A DNA stretch of 64,000 nucleotides, from contig JAJTXY010000015.1 of the NCBI GenBank assembly GCA_021463865.1, positions 35,139 to 99,138 on the forward strand, written 5' to 3'. The stretch is from Anaerolineae bacterium. GTDB taxonomy: Bacteria > Chloroflexota > Anaerolineae > Aggregatilineales > J027. The notes under the pieces are model-generated. The model ran no database searches. It worked only from the letters and a program-made list of their open reading frames with translations, and was not told the origin of the DNA. A program made the position numbers and the translations under genes. Positions 51,818-60,642 of the stretch are shown piece by piece; positions within the stretch are counted from its first letter, which is position 1, and every line of letters begins with the position of its first letter.

Positions 51818-52851
51818 GAATAATCCTTTTTCAAAATCAACCTTGCCCACAAAGGCCGATGGTCAGATGTGCCACCTGTTGACCACACTTTTGCTTCAAG
51901 AGCTTCAAACGCATCGGTGTACCAAACATAATCAATTCTAATCATTGGGCGGTCTGCCGGAAACGTCAATCCGAAACCCCACCCACGTTCTCCATACGCC
52001 TCATCCAGATACCGATTCAGCAGTGCATACTGGCGGCTGCGCGGCGTTGCATTGCAATCACATAAGACCAACACTGGGTCTTTTTCCGCCGCTATTAACG
52101 GGGCAAATCGCTTAAACTGCGCCCGTGAAATACTGTCATTATAGGAAAACGGCAGATAAAGTTTGGGAGGTAAATCAGGTATCGTTGGATGGAAAACATA
52201 AACAACTACCAACTGACCTTGAAAATTAACCACCGCCCTCAAATAACGCGGTCTATCTTCCCGATGAGGGAATTTTGGGTCAAGTTCTACGGAATATTCT
52301 TCAATTGGATAACGGCTGAATAGCCCTAAGCCATCTATATCGGGATTAACCCAACTGGCTTGGTAAGGATATTCTTCAGCCAATTCCAATCGCAGCTTGC
52401 TATCTAATGATGGCCTAAATTCTTCAAATGCGATCAGGTCAGCATCAATTTCTTTGACAACATCAAAAGTCTTTTGCGGGTCAGCCCCAAAACCCATCAC
52501 ATTATACGTCGCCGCTGTAAATTCTAATCCTTCTACGTCGGGCGCGGGTTTTGGCAAAAACACTGGCCCATACCACCACCCAAACACGATCACTCCCGGC
52601 AGCAACCACCCCGTCATTGCAAATTTAAACCACCGCGATTTCTTGACCCGAAGCAACACAGGTACTATAAAAACAAAAACGGCCAACGCCGCTAATGTCA
52701 CCCAATGGGCAAAATGATTTAAAACCGCTACAGGTGGAATACAATCCCGACACACCGCATATCCGCTGAGGTAGCCATTAATGAAACCACCCCATATAAA
52801 CAGAGCAAATAACGCAACAATCTGCCCTACCTGTATCGTCTTTTTGACCAT
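51814..52851 (-). CDS. Membrane-anchored endonuclease/exonuclease/phosphatase-family protein
   Basis: 345 residues. Three hydrophobic segments in the first 100 residues (around 8-32, 44-66 and 79-98), then an EEP domain starting at about 110: FTAATYNVMGFG, ADLIAFEEF with the metal Glu, GLGLFSRYPIEEYS, VLVLCDCNATPRS, and the C-terminal GTSDHRPLWARL carrying the Asp-His pair. The domain lies on the far side of the membrane if the usual topology holds. Substrate (nucleic acid, lipid or sugar phosphate) cannot be told. It overlaps prmA and follows uma2 by 5 bases. Confidence 0.88.
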   Translation of the reverse strand: MVKKTIQVGQIVALFALFIWGGFINGYLSGYAVCRDCIPPVAVLNHFAHWVTLAALAVFVFIVPVLLRVKKSRWFKFAMTGWLLPGVIVFGWWYGPVFLPKPAPDVEGLEFTAATYNVMGFGADPQKTFDVVKEIDADLIAFEEFRPSLDSKLRLELAEEYPYQASWVNPDIDGLGLFSRYPIEEYSVELDPKFPHREDRPRYLRAVVNFQGQLVVVYVFHPTIPDLPPKLYLPFSYNDSISRAQFKRFAPLIAAEKDPVLVLCDCNATPRSRQYALLNRYLDEAYGERGWGFGLTFPADRPMIRIDYVWYTDAFEALEAKVWSTGGTSDHRPLWARLILKKDYS

Positions 52852-52856
52852 ACCAT

Positions 52857-53411
52857 CTAATCACGGAAAATATTGGCGACAGGCAGGGTGAACCCCGGCA
52901 AGATATCCCCGCCGTCTAGGACGCCATCTATCCCGACAGTCCGCACGTCTTCATCTGTCAGGCTATAGACTTCAATTTCTTGTTCATCAGGGAAAACCAG
53001 CCAAACAATTTGTGTGCCGTTTTCCAGATATTTTTCGGCTTTCCGACGCATGGCACGTTTTGAATCGGTGGGAGATTTGATTTCGACAGCTAGGTCAGGT
53101 GGAGCAAGCACTTCGCGTTTTGGTTTGTCCCCACGATGCTCATTGGAAATATAACCTACATCTGGAATTAACACCCGATCTTCTGATAAAACATAGCCTC
53201 CATCAGAAGTGGTCGTCGAACCGATAGGGTATACCAATAGGTGCATGTTGATATAGGTAACAATCCAACCCGCGATATTAGATGGCTCATAACTCGGCAT
53301 CTTTTCGACAATCTCCCCATCAATCAATTCCAGAATCTTGTCGGCATTTTCTGGAAGGTCGCAGATGGCATGATATTCCTCAAGCGTGATGGTTCGATGG
53401 TGAATATCCAT
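52857..53411 (-). CDS. Uma2-family PD-(D/E)XK nuclease-like protein
   Basis: 184 residues from ATG 53409-53411 with GGAGG 7 bases upstream; a longer frame to 53435 lacks such a site. Motifs: TLEEYHAICDLPENADKILELIDGEIVEKMPS, LIPDVGYIS (metal Asp), PPDLAVEIKSPTDS (ExK), KAEKYLENGTQIVWLVFPDEQEIEVY. Uma2 proteins are abundant in Chloroflexota and cyanobacteria, often in many copies, and their role is unclear. It sits between dnaJ and the EEP gene. Confidence 0.93.
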   Translation of the reverse strand: MDIHHRTITLEEYHAICDLPENADKILELIDGEIVEKMPSYEPSNIAGWIVTYINMHLLVYPIGSTTTSDGGYVLSEDRVLIPDVGYISNEHRGDKPKREVLAPPDLAVEIKSPTDSKRAMRRKAEKYLENGTQIVWLVFPDEQEIEVYSLTDEDVRTVGIDGVLDGGDILPGFTLPVANIFRD

Positions 53412-53446
53412 TGCAATGCCTCCAATCAAATTCAATGCGGTCTATC

Positions 53447-54598
53447 TTAGTCCGGGTTAAAAAAATCCGCCACGCGCTCGAATAGGCCCTTTCCCGTTTT
53501 GGGCTTGACTTCCGTCCCAAACGAATCCCCCAATTCACGCAGCAGTTCCCGTTGCCGATCACTCAATTTGGTTGGGATGTCCACTGTCAGCCGAATAATC
53601 TGATCGCCCCGCCCCGCCGTTGTGCCATCGCGCCGCAGCTTGGGTACGCCCTTGCCACGCATTTTCATAATCATCCCCGGCTGTGTGCCTGCTTTAATCT
53701 CCACATCTTCTTCGCCGTCAACAGTCGGGACGCTAATCGTGTCTCCCAACGCCGCCTGCACCATATTGATGGACATATCGAGGATAATGTCATGCCCGTC
53801 GCGCTGGAAAATTTCGTGCGGCTCAACCGTGATGACCACGTACAAATTACCGGGCGGGCCACCTCGCTCACCGGGTTCACCTTCGCCGCTCAAGCGAATT
53901 TGCAAGCCTTCATCCACCCCCGGTGGCACGCTGACAGTCAATTTACGGCGTTTGCGTTCGCGGCCCGATCCCTGACAGGTAGGGCATGGATTTTCAATAA
54001 TCTGTCCTCGGCCCTGACAACGTGGGCAATCCGTCACATTCACAATACTGCCCAAAAAGGTCTGCCGTGCCTGCCGAACCTGACCACTGCCTTTACATTC
54101 AGGGCAGGTCTTGGGTGATGACCCCGCCGCCGCGCCTGTGCCCGTACAGGTTTCGCACACCTCGCGCCGATTGATCTCAATTTCAATCTCGTCGCCAAAA
54201 ATCGCCTGTTCAAACGTTAGATGCAGGTCATAACGCAAATCCATGCCCTGCCGAGGGCCGCGCCGCGCATTGGCACCACTTGACCACGCTCCGCCGCCCG
54301 CAAAAGCATTGAACAAATCACTAAACAGGTCTTCAAAACTCCCAAAACCCGCGAAACCTGCCCCCGGCCCCGACCCCATATTTACGCCAGCATGACCAAA
54401 GCGATCATAGGCGGCGCGTTTATCGGGGTCACTCAAGACCTGATAGGCTTCATTGATTTCTTTGAATTTCTCTTCCGCATCGGGTGATTTGTTCACATCC
54501 GGGTGATATTGCCGCGCCAAATTCCGAAAGGCTTTTTTCAAATCATCGGTGCTGGCGGAGCGTGTTATACCCAGAATTTCATAATAATCACGTGGCAT
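53447..54598 (-). CDS. dnaJ: Chaperone DnaJ (Hsp40)
   Basis: 383 residues, full length. J-domain with HPD at residues 32-34 ([26 protein letters not shown]), Gly/Phe-rich linker, four CXXCXGXG zinc motifs ([32 protein letters not shown]) and the C-terminal substrate-binding domains. It stimulates DnaK ATPase and delivers unfolded proteins. It is 230 bases downstream of dnaK with hairpins in between, so it may have its own promoter or differing levels. No CIRCE box is seen upstream. Confidence 0.98.
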   Translation of the reverse strand: MPRDYYEILGITRSASTDDLKKAFRNLARQYHPDVNKSPDAEEKFKEINEAYQVLSDPDKRAAYDRFGHAGVNMGSGPGAGFAGFGSFEDLFSDLFNAFAGGGAWSSGANARRGPRQGMDLRYDLHLTFEQAIFGDEIEIEINRREVCETCTGTGAAAGSSPKTCPECKGSGQVRQARQTFLGSIVNVTDCPRCQGRGQIIENPCPTCQGSGRERKRRKLTVSVPPGVDEGLQIRLSGEGEPGERGGPPGNLYVVITVEPHEIFQRDGHDIILDMSINMVQAALGDTISVPTVDGEEDVEIKAGTQPGMIMKMRGKGVPKLRRDGTTAGRGDQIIRLTVDIPTKLSDRQRELLRELGDSFGTEVKPKTGKGLFERVADFFNPD

Positions 54599-54641
54599 GG
54601 ATTTCGCCTCATAAGATAATTGCTTGGGGAATACAAATTAT

Positions 54642-54676
54642 AAAATGCGCCTATCAAAATAGATAGAACGCATTTT
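54642..54676. other. Nested hairpin between dnaK and dnaJ
   Basis: AAAATGCG (54642-54649) is the exact inverse of CGCATTTT (54669-54676), and inside them CTATC (54651-54655) is the inverse of GATAG (54662-54666). On the minus strand it is followed by TTTATAATTTG-like sequence. It could attenuate dnaK read-through, act as an RNA processing site, or be an operator for dnaJ. Confidence 0.6.
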
Positions 54677-54693
54677 GTTGTAGATTGTTGTAG

Positions 54694-54714
54694 GGGTAGG
54701 GCTAAGACCTACCC
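54694..54714. other. Short hairpin between dnaK and dnaJ
   Basis: GGGTAGG (54694-54700) pairs with CCTACCC (54708-54714), loop GCTAAGA, a perfect 7-bp stem. The loop's GGCTAAGA resembles the CTAAAG core of the hairpin repeats at 50827, 54782 and 56774. Confidence 0.55.
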
Positions 54715-54781
54715 ATTCTTTCTCGCACTGGGTCACGATTCACAGCGAATCTCATGTTGTCTGACCTACATTTGCTAGAAT

Positions 54782-54816
54782 CAGCACGGCGGCTTTAGCC
54801 CCGTATTCTAATAGAC
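54782..54816. repeat. CTTTAG hairpin repeat, copy 2 (after dnaK)
   Basis: 33 of 35 bases identical with the copy at 50827-50861, starting 13 bases after the dnaK stop. One of the two differences turns a C-G into a T-G pair at the stem base, so the hairpin is kept. Confidence 0.75.
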
Positions 54817-54828
54817 TTGAGAACCCTA

Positions 54829-56715
54829 CTAGTTGCTAAATTCACCTTCGATGACATCTTCATCACCGGGCTGGCCCTGCCCTGTGCCAAAGCCATCATC
54901 ACTTGCCGCGCCGGGCTGCTCATACATGCTGGCCCCCATTTGCTGAATCGCTGCGGCCAGCGCATCATCCGCCGCCTTGATGCGATCCAGATCATCACCT
55001 TCAAGGGCTTTCTTCAGGTCGTCGGTCTTCTTTTCGACATCTTTCTTGACCGCATCCGGTAGCTTATCGCCATAATCCTTCAAAGCACGCTCGGAAGTAA
55101 AGACCGTCCGTTCAGCTTGGATACGGGTTTCCGCCTGTGCCTTACGTTTGGCGTCTTCAGCGGCATGGCTCTCGGCTTCCTTGACCATACGCTTGATTTC
55201 TTCCTCACGCAGACCACTGCTGGCGGTGATGGTGATTTTCTGCTCACGGCCTGTCGCTTTGTCACGGGCGCTCACATTTAAAATACCGTCGGCGTCAATA
55301 TCGAAGGTCACTTCGATTTGTGGCACACCACGCGGCGCGGGTGGAATCCCATCCAGAATGAACTTGCCAAGTGTCTTATTATCAGAAGCCATTGGGCGTT
55401 CACCTTGCAGGACGTGAATTTCGACCTGTGTTTGGCTATCGGAGGCCGTGCTGAAGATTTGGCTCTTTTTGGTCGGGATGGTCGTGTTGCGCTCAATCAA
55501 CGCTGTCGCCACACCACCTAGCGTTTCAATGCTGAGGGTCAATGGGGTCACGTCGAGCAGCAGCACGTCTTTGACTTCGCCACCCAACACACCTGCCTGA
55601 ATTGCCGCACCAACCGCGACCACTTCATCCGGATTCACGCTCTTGTTCGGTTCTTTGCCAAAGTAGTCCTGCACGATCTTTTGAATCGCAGGCATACGGG
55701 TCATCCCACCAACCAGTACCACTTCGTCAATATCGCTGTTCTTAACACCCGCATCTGCCATCGCTTTCTTGACTGGCTCAATGGTACGCTGCATCAAATC
55801 ATGCACCAATTCTTCCATCTTGGAGCGCGAAAGGGTCATCAGCAAATGCTTTGGCCCACTGGCATCAGCCGTAATAAACGGCAGGTTGATTTCCGCCGAA
55901 AGGGTGGTCGAAAGTTCTTTCTTGGCATTTTCCGCCGATTCCTTCAAACGTTGCAGGGCTTGGCGATCACCACGCAGGTCAATCCCCTGTTCCCTCTTAA
56001 ATTCATCGGCGATCCAGTTGATGATACGTTCATCGAAGTCGTCCCCACCGAGGAAGGTATCCCCATTGGTCGAGCGCACTTCAAACACGCCATCACCCAC
56101 ATCTAGCACTGAAATGTCGAATGTCCCACCACCGAGGTCATATACTGCAATAGTCTCGTCCTTCTTGCGATCCAACCCATACGCCAATGAGGACGCCGTA
56201 GGTTCATTGATGATACGCAACACTTCCAACCCCGCGATACGTCCCGCGTCTTTGGTGGCTTGACGCTGCGCATCATTGAAATAGGCGGGTACGGTGATGA
56301 CGGCCTTATCAACCGTTGTACCGAGATAGGCTTCCGCATCTGATTTCAATTTTTGCAATACCATCGCACTGATTTCCGGGGCGCTGTAATCGCGTCCGCC
56401 GAGGTGAACGCGCACGTCACCATTTGGCCCAGCCGATACCTTATAGGGCACGGTGGCAATCGCTTTTTGCACCAGCGGGTCATCAAATTTACGCCCAATG
56501 AAACGCTTGACCGAGAAAATGGTATTTTCAGGGTTCATGACCGCCTGACGCCGTGCCGTTTGCCCGACCAAACGCTCACCCTGTTTGTTGATCGCTACGA
56601 CGGAGGGGGTGGTTCGTGCCCCTTCGCTGTTGGGGATGACGACGGCCTCGCCGCCTTCCATGACGGCCATTGCACTGTTGGTCGTCCCCAAGTCAATACC
56701 AATAATCTTACCCAT
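54829..56715 (-). CDS. dnaK: Chaperone DnaK (Hsp70)
   Basis: 628 residues, full length. Hsp70 signatures: [51 protein letters not shown], and a substrate domain with [17 protein letters not shown]; the C-terminus ends acidic ([11 protein letters not shown]) as in bacterial DnaK. ATP-driven protein folding in the cytosol. It follows grpE by 83 bases; a CTTTAG hairpin lies in that gap. Confidence 0.98.
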   Translation of the reverse strand: MGKIIGIDLGTTNSAMAVMEGGEAVVIPNSEGARTTPSVVAINKQGERLVGQTARRQAVMNPENTIFSVKRFIGRKFDDPLVQKAIATVPYKVSAGPNGDVRVHLGGRDYSAPEISAMVLQKLKSDAEAYLGTTVDKAVITVPAYFNDAQRQATKDAGRIAGLEVLRIINEPTASSLAYGLDRKKDETIAVYDLGGGTFDISVLDVGDGVFEVRSTNGDTFLGGDDFDERIINWIADEFKREQGIDLRGDRQALQRLKESAENAKKELSTTLSAEINLPFITADASGPKHLLMTLSRSKMEELVHDLMQRTIEPVKKAMADAGVKNSDIDEVVLVGGMTRMPAIQKIVQDYFGKEPNKSVNPDEVVAVGAAIQAGVLGGEVKDVLLLDVTPLTLSIETLGGVATALIERNTTIPTKKSQIFSTASDSQTQVEIHVLQGERPMASDNKTLGKFILDGIPPAPRGVPQIEVTFDIDADGILNVSARDKATGREQKITITASSGLREEEIKRMVKEAESHAAEDAKRKAQAETRIQAERTVFTSERALKDYGDKLPDAVKKDVEKKTDDLKKALEGDDLDRIKAADDALAAAIQQMGASMYEQPGAASDDGFGTGQGQPGDEDVIEGEFSN

Positions 56716-56773
56716 GTTGTACTCCTACTGTTTCGTTAAGTTTGTCGCTTGGAATGATTGCTGTTTCATACAA

Positions 56774-56793
56774 CAAGGCGCTTTAGCACCTTG
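56774..56793. repeat. CTTTAG hairpin repeat, diverged copy 3 (after grpE)
   Basis: CAAGG-CGC-TTTAGC-A-CCTTG: an inverted repeat of the same shape and core as the copies at 50827 and 54782 but with different stem ends. It lies 5 bases after the grpE stop. Confidence 0.55.
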
Positions 56794-56798
56794 CCTGA

Positions 56799-57383
56799 TT
56801 AATTCGCCACCCGCACAATCGCAGGCCGGATGCACTTCCCCTCCATCGCATAACCCTTTTGCAGCACCTCGATCACTGCTCCGCTTTCATATTCATCGGA
56901 GTCATCGCTGCCAATCGCATCATGGAAATTGGGATCAAACGGCTGCCCCAGCGGGTTAATTTGTTCAACTCCTAAGTTTTGCAGCATATCTTGAAATTTC
57001 TTATGAATTAAGCTGAACCCCGTCATCCACCCGTTGTTTTTGACATCTTCAGGGGTGGCTTGAATCGCCCGATCAAAATCATCAATAATCGGCAACACAT
57101 TCAACAGTGTTTTGGCAGTGACGTTGCCGCTGAGTTCACTTTTTTCGCGTTCGACCCGCTTTTTATAATTGACAAAATCGGCGCGTTCCCGTTGCAGCGC
57201 GGCCTTATATTCTTCTACCTGTGCCAATGCCTTTTCCAATTCCGTATCCTGTTGGGTTTCTTCCACACCTTCCACGCCGGGCTGCTCAGTTGCATCCGAA
57301 GTCACTTCAGTCACTTCTTCCTGCACTTCAGCCAACGTCTCGTCTTGTGGGGTTGAGTTGTCGGTTTGATTATTTCTGCTCAT
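56799..57383 (-). CDS. grpE: Nucleotide exchange factor GrpE
   Basis: 194 residues from ATG 57381-57383 (MSRNNQTDN); the longer frame to 57434 adds a basic peptide without a ribosome-binding site. An acidic low-complexity N-terminus (EVQEEVTEVTSDATEQP) is followed by a coiled-coil helix (EKALAQVEEYKAALQRERADFVNYKKRVEREKSEL) and the C-terminal beta-domain PFDPNFHDAIGSDDSDEYESGAVIEVLQKGYAM. It releases ADP from DnaK. First gene of the chaperone operon; hrcA is not adjacent and I see no CIRCE element in the 57384-57555 region. Confidence 0.97.
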   Translation of the reverse strand: MSRNNQTDNSTPQDETLAEVQEEVTEVTSDATEQPGVEGVEETQQDTELEKALAQVEEYKAALQRERADFVNYKKRVEREKSELSGNVTAKTLLNVLPIIDDFDRAIQATPEDVKNNGWMTGFSLIHKKFQDMLQNLGVEQINPLGQPFDPNFHDAIGSDDSDEYESGAVIEVLQKGYAMEGKCIRPAIVRVAN

Positions 57384-57555
57384 ACGCCTTAATCGTCTGC
57401 TCTTAATGGGAGTTTTCCTCACATAAACATGCAAAGACAGGTGTTCATTTCCGAAACACTGCGGTAAGTGTATCAGGCCAGTGATAGAATTACGTAAAAA
57501 ATTGATGGGCGCACTATAAGAATCTCAAATTTTTAAACTCGAAAGGATACCCCCT

Positions 57556-58593
57556 ATGAAAGCCGTTTTGTTGCACCAGCATGGCCCGGTTGAAAATTTG
57601 CAATTTGTGACCGACCACCCCACTCCCGAACCCGGCTCCGGTCAGGTGCGGGTCAAAATCATGGCCTCGGCGCTCAATCGGCTCGATATTTGGGTGCGTG
57701 ATGGCTGGCCCGGCCTCAAACTCCCCATGCCCCATATCCTCGGTTCGGATGGCGCAGGATTGGTGGATGCCCTCGGCCCAAATGTCAACCGTTGGCAAAT
57801 CGGCCAGCGTGTCAGCATCGCCCCCGGCACGGTGGATTGTGAGGGCTGCGAATGGTGCGACAAGGGTATGGAAAATCTCTGCGAGAACTACCACATTTTG
57901 GGCGAAACCACTGGCGGCACGTATTGTGAATACATCGTCGTCAAAGAGCGTGATTTGCTCCCCCTGCCCGATCACATGAGTTTTGAAGAAGGCGCGGCGG
58001 CAGGTCTCGTTTTTGTGACAGCATGGCACAGCCTGATTGTGCGCGGCAATCTCCGCCCCGGTGAAAAAGTGCTGATTATTGGCGCGGGGGGTGGCGTCAA
58101 CACGGCCTCCATTCAAATCGCCAAGTTGGTCGGCTGCGAGGTCTATGTTGTGGGTAGTTCCGACGAAAAACTTGCCAAAGCCCAAGCACTCGGCGCGGAT
58201 CATCTCATCAATCGCACCACCGATGATAATTGGGGCAAAGCCATCTTCAAAATGACCAATCGGCGTGGCGTGGATGTGGTCGTGGATAATGTCGGCGCAC
58301 CCACCATGATGATGAGTATTCGTGCGGCCCGCAAAGGTGGACGGGTGATTACGGTGGGTAACACGGGTGGCCCAATTTTCCAATTTGATAACCGCTATCT
58401 CTTTTTCCGCAGCGTCAATTTGATTGGCTCAACAATGGGGACGTTTGCCGATTACCGCGATGTGATGGCCCTCATCGCCAAAGGTAAATTAAAACCCGTC
58501 GTTGGCCCGACCTTCGCCCTAGAGGACATTGCCACCGCCCACCGCAAAATGGAAGCCGATGATTTCTTTGGTAAGATTATTTTGAAGCCCTAA
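57556..58593 (+). CDS. Zinc-type alcohol dehydrogenase (MDR superfamily)
   Basis: 345 residues. MKAVLLHQHGPVENL start; GSDGAGLVDALGPNV (first zinc region with HILGSDG), structural-zinc cysteines in DCEGCEWCDKGMENLC, NAD(P)-binding GAGGGVNTASIQIAKLVG, then VVDNVGAPTMMMSIRAARKGGRVITVGNTGG. It oxidises or reduces an alcohol/aldehyde; the acceptor is unknown. AAAGGA lies 7 bases before the ATG. It precedes the MRIS cluster by 19 bases, so it could be co-transcribed with it, though a functional link is only a guess. Confidence 0.93.
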   Translation: MKAVLLHQHGPVENLQFVTDHPTPEPGSGQVRVKIMASALNRLDIWVRDGWPGLKLPMPHILGSDGAGLVDALGPNVNRWQIGQRVSIAPGTVDCEGCEWCDKGMENLCENYHILGETTGGTYCEYIVVKERDLLPLPDHMSFEEGAAAGLVFVTAWHSLIVRGNLRPGEKVLIIGAGGGVNTASIQIAKLVGCEVYVVGSSDEKLAKAQALGADHLINRTTDDNWGKAIFKMTNRRGVDVVVDNVGAPTMMMSIRAARKGGRVITVGNTGGPIFQFDNRYLFFRSVNLIGSTMGTFADYRDVMALIAKGKLKPVVGPTFALEDIATAHRKMEADDFFGKIILKP

Positions 58594-58612
58594 TTGAAGG
58601 GATTTTCTCAAT

Positions 58613-59587
58613 ATGCGTATCTCCATCTGGCAGCAGTTTAGCAGCAACCATAGTGCCAATTACACGGTAGTCGGAATTTTTGAATCCGCTGAAAAAGCCT
58701 CTCAAGCGGGTCAAGTAATCCTAGAGTTTATGCAAGCACTTGTGGATTGGAACGACAACAATAACATTTTCGAATTCTACAAAGCACACGGTTGGATACC
58801 CACACCAGTCGAAGAAAGCCTAATTCAGAGATATAAAATTGAGTGGGACAAACCTCTTGACTGGGGAAGTTCGATAAATGTACCGGGGCGATGGTCTATT
58901 CCAATAGATGATTTCATTCGCATATTTGACAAAATAGTTTTTGTTAGTACCCCTATATCTGACGCAACTTGGCAGACCGGAAACCAATTCATCCAGTTAT
59001 TTCAAGCATTAGGTGGAACATCTGCCAGAGATACTGATCTTGGCGCACGGTCTATAGATGAAAATGAACAGGAGAGTTTCGAGCTATGCGTAGATATTTC
59101 CTGCACCGCTCCAAGTTTAGTGATTGCCGAAGAAGCCTATAGCAAGATACGGGTTTTGTTTGAGGGTAAAGATGCTCATGACATGCCTTGGGTCATCTAT
59201 CATCCCAAATTCGCTGAAAAAACCGATGGTATCTCCCCAGAAGATTACTGGGAACAGGAGCGTATTTATTTCCAAGAGGCGAATGCTTGGTCGGAATTTT
59301 ACAAAGCCCATGTCAATAAAAAAGATATTTCGGGTTTCGGGAGTTATAGAGATCAGTTCTTCAAGCAAGATGAAAAGGTTAGAGATATGATTTATCGGCT
59401 GAGAAGCGATGTGGATTTTTCGAGTGGTAGTGCCAAGCGTGCGGATTTACACATCGAACTTCAAGCCTTAAACGCACGACGTTATCAATTTGGCATCCCA
59501 GCCATCATCTCATGGCTAAAGGCAAGCGGTTTTACAGGAATCGAATACAAGTTTTACGATATACGCCATCAATGGGGGGTTGAATGA
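58613..59587 (+). CDS. MRIS-family protein, paralogue 1 (unknown function)
   Basis: 324 residues. I do not recognise a named family. It shares with the proteins at 59716 and 61660 the N-terminus MRIS(I/L)WQQ, SNHS (11-14), TVVG (18-21) then FE and an Ala-rich helix; a TPxE motif followed by K(Y/W)xI (63-76); SI then a strand with Cys164 (DISCTAPS); and a C-terminal WLK...GF..I.Y element (~305). No signal peptide or membrane helix. The stretch from about 180 to 260 is paralogue-specific and charged. Immediately downstream lies a decayed radical SAM 5' end, so this gene probably once preceded its own radical SAM partner. Confidence 0.8.
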   Translation: MRISIWQQFSSNHSANYTVVGIFESAEKASQAGQVILEFMQALVDWNDNNNIFEFYKAHGWIPTPVEESLIQRYKIEWDKPLDWGSSINVPGRWSIPIDDFIRIFDKIVFVSTPISDATWQTGNQFIQLFQALGGTSARDTDLGARSIDENEQESFELCVDISCTAPSLVIAEEAYSKIRVLFEGKDAHDMPWVIYHPKFAEKTDGISPEDYWEQERIYFQEANAWSEFYKAHVNKKDISGFGSYRDQFFKQDEKVRDMIYRLRSDVDFSSGSAKRADLHIELQALNARRYQFGIPAIISWLKASGFTGIEYKFYDIRHQWGVE

Positions 59588-59692
59588 ATTTCGATTTCAC
59601 AATATACCTCCCGCCCCCCTGCGCGACCTCAATTGGCAGGCCCACCCGCTCGACGGCAAGTCGCCCTTTTTAAGCATGACACGGATCTAAGC
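59588..59692 (+). pseudogene. Remnant of a radical SAM gene's 5' end
   Basis: About 105 bases match the first ~105 coding bases of the radical SAM gene at 60642, including the block GCGCGACCTCAATTGGCAGG and the CGACGGCAAG stretch. One base is missing in the CCTCCC...TGCGCG part, and further substitutions and a TAA follow, so the frame is broken. It lies directly behind paralogue 1 and before paralogue 2, implying duplication of a [MRIS gene + radical SAM gene] unit with later loss of the first radical SAM copy. Confidence 0.85.
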
Positions 59693-59715
59693 TACCGATG
59701 AAAGGATTTTGATAC

Positions 59716-60642
59716 GTGCGTATCTCCATTTGGCAGCAATTCGCAAGCAATCACAGCAATAGCTTTACGGTGGTCGGTGAATTTGAAACGGTAGAAGCCG
59801 CCCAAAATGCCGCCGAGCAATTAAGGCAATCGTTAAAACCCATCATTGAATGGCGTATGGCACGGGCCGAAGAAATTTGGGAATCATTTGAACCAACCCC
59901 GATTGAAATAGAGGTTGGGCAAAAATGGGGTGTTGAGTGGTTAATCCACCATGATTGGTTGGAATATGAGGGGTCGCTCAATGCCATAGAAACATTCGAG
60001 AGCTATGTCATTATAGGGTCAGGGGAGACTTGGGCAGGGCAAGAACCTCTTGACAAAATTTTGCTCAAATTAGGTGCAAAAGTCAGCGCGGAAAGTGAAT
60101 TGGGCAATACATCAATCGTGGTAAATATCACATGCCATTTCTTAAATTCCGATGCTGCCATCAGAGTCCATAAAATTATCATAAGCTATCTTGATGCTAA
60201 AAAAGAATTCCTTCATAGAAACCCCATTCCTTGGATTGGATACATTGGTGGTGAGAAACAAGCCAATATAGACGAACTCGAACACTTAGATAGAATCTTT
60301 TCAGAACGTGAACAAGCGAAACTGCGCCACAATCGGGAAGAATATGAAAATAGACAGCAACATGGCCCTAACAGTGAAGAGCGCAAAAATTTTGTAGCCC
60401 GATATTATGAAATGATGGAGAAATTACCTGCTCTTACACACGAGGAAAAAATGCTGATTGTGGGTGCGCGTTTTTCAGCAGGTTATATGGGAGCAAGGGA
60501 ATTACGATTAAATGAGCAGAAATTAGAGCTTGTAGAGGCATATTTTGGGACAGGGCTACAAGGGATTCCGGCATTCTTCGCTTGGTTAAAAGATAATGGA
60601 TGCCAAACCATAAATTACAGCATTGGGGAGAAAGTACGGTGA
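59716..60642 (+). CDS. MRIS-family protein, paralogue 2 (unknown function)
   Basis: 308 residues from GTG 59716, giving MRISIWQQFASNHSNSFTVV. It keeps the shared elements: FE, TPIEIEVGQKWGVEW (about 61-75), SELGNTSIVVNITC with Cys140, and the C-terminal PAFFAWLKDNGCQTINY. The mid region has a charged helix (REQAKLRHNREEYENRQQ). Its TGA overlaps by one base with the ATG of the radical SAM gene (TGATG), so the two are translationally coupled. This is the intact version of the unit whose decayed copy lies upstream. Substrate or scaffold for the radical SAM enzyme is a reasonable hypothesis, not shown. Confidence 0.8.
   Translation: MRISIWQQFASNHSNSFTVVGEFETVEAAQNAAEQLRQSLKPIIEWRMARAEEIWESFEPTPIEIEVGQKWGVEWLIHHDWLEYEGSLNAIETFESYVIIGSGETWAGQEPLDKILLKLGAKVSAESELGNTSIVVNITCHFLNSDAAIRVHKIIISYLDAKKEFLHRNPIPWIGYIGGEKQANIDELEHLDRIFSEREQAKLRHNREEYENRQQHGPNSEERKNFVARYYEMMEKLPALTHEEKMLIVGARFSAGYMGARELRLNEQKLELVEAYFGTGLQGIPAFFAWLKDNGCQTINYSIGEKVR

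Noticed and set aside
57384..57555. CIRCE operator before grpE
   Set aside because: I looked for the TTAGCACTC-N9-GAGTGCTAA pattern here and before dnaK and dnaJ and found none; only the short CTTTAG hairpin has a partial likeness.
57514..58383. A 289-codon open frame on the minus strand opposite the alcohol dehydrogenase
   Set aside because: Its translation is His/Asp-rich without family motifs, and the plus strand encodes a clear MDR enzyme across the same bases.
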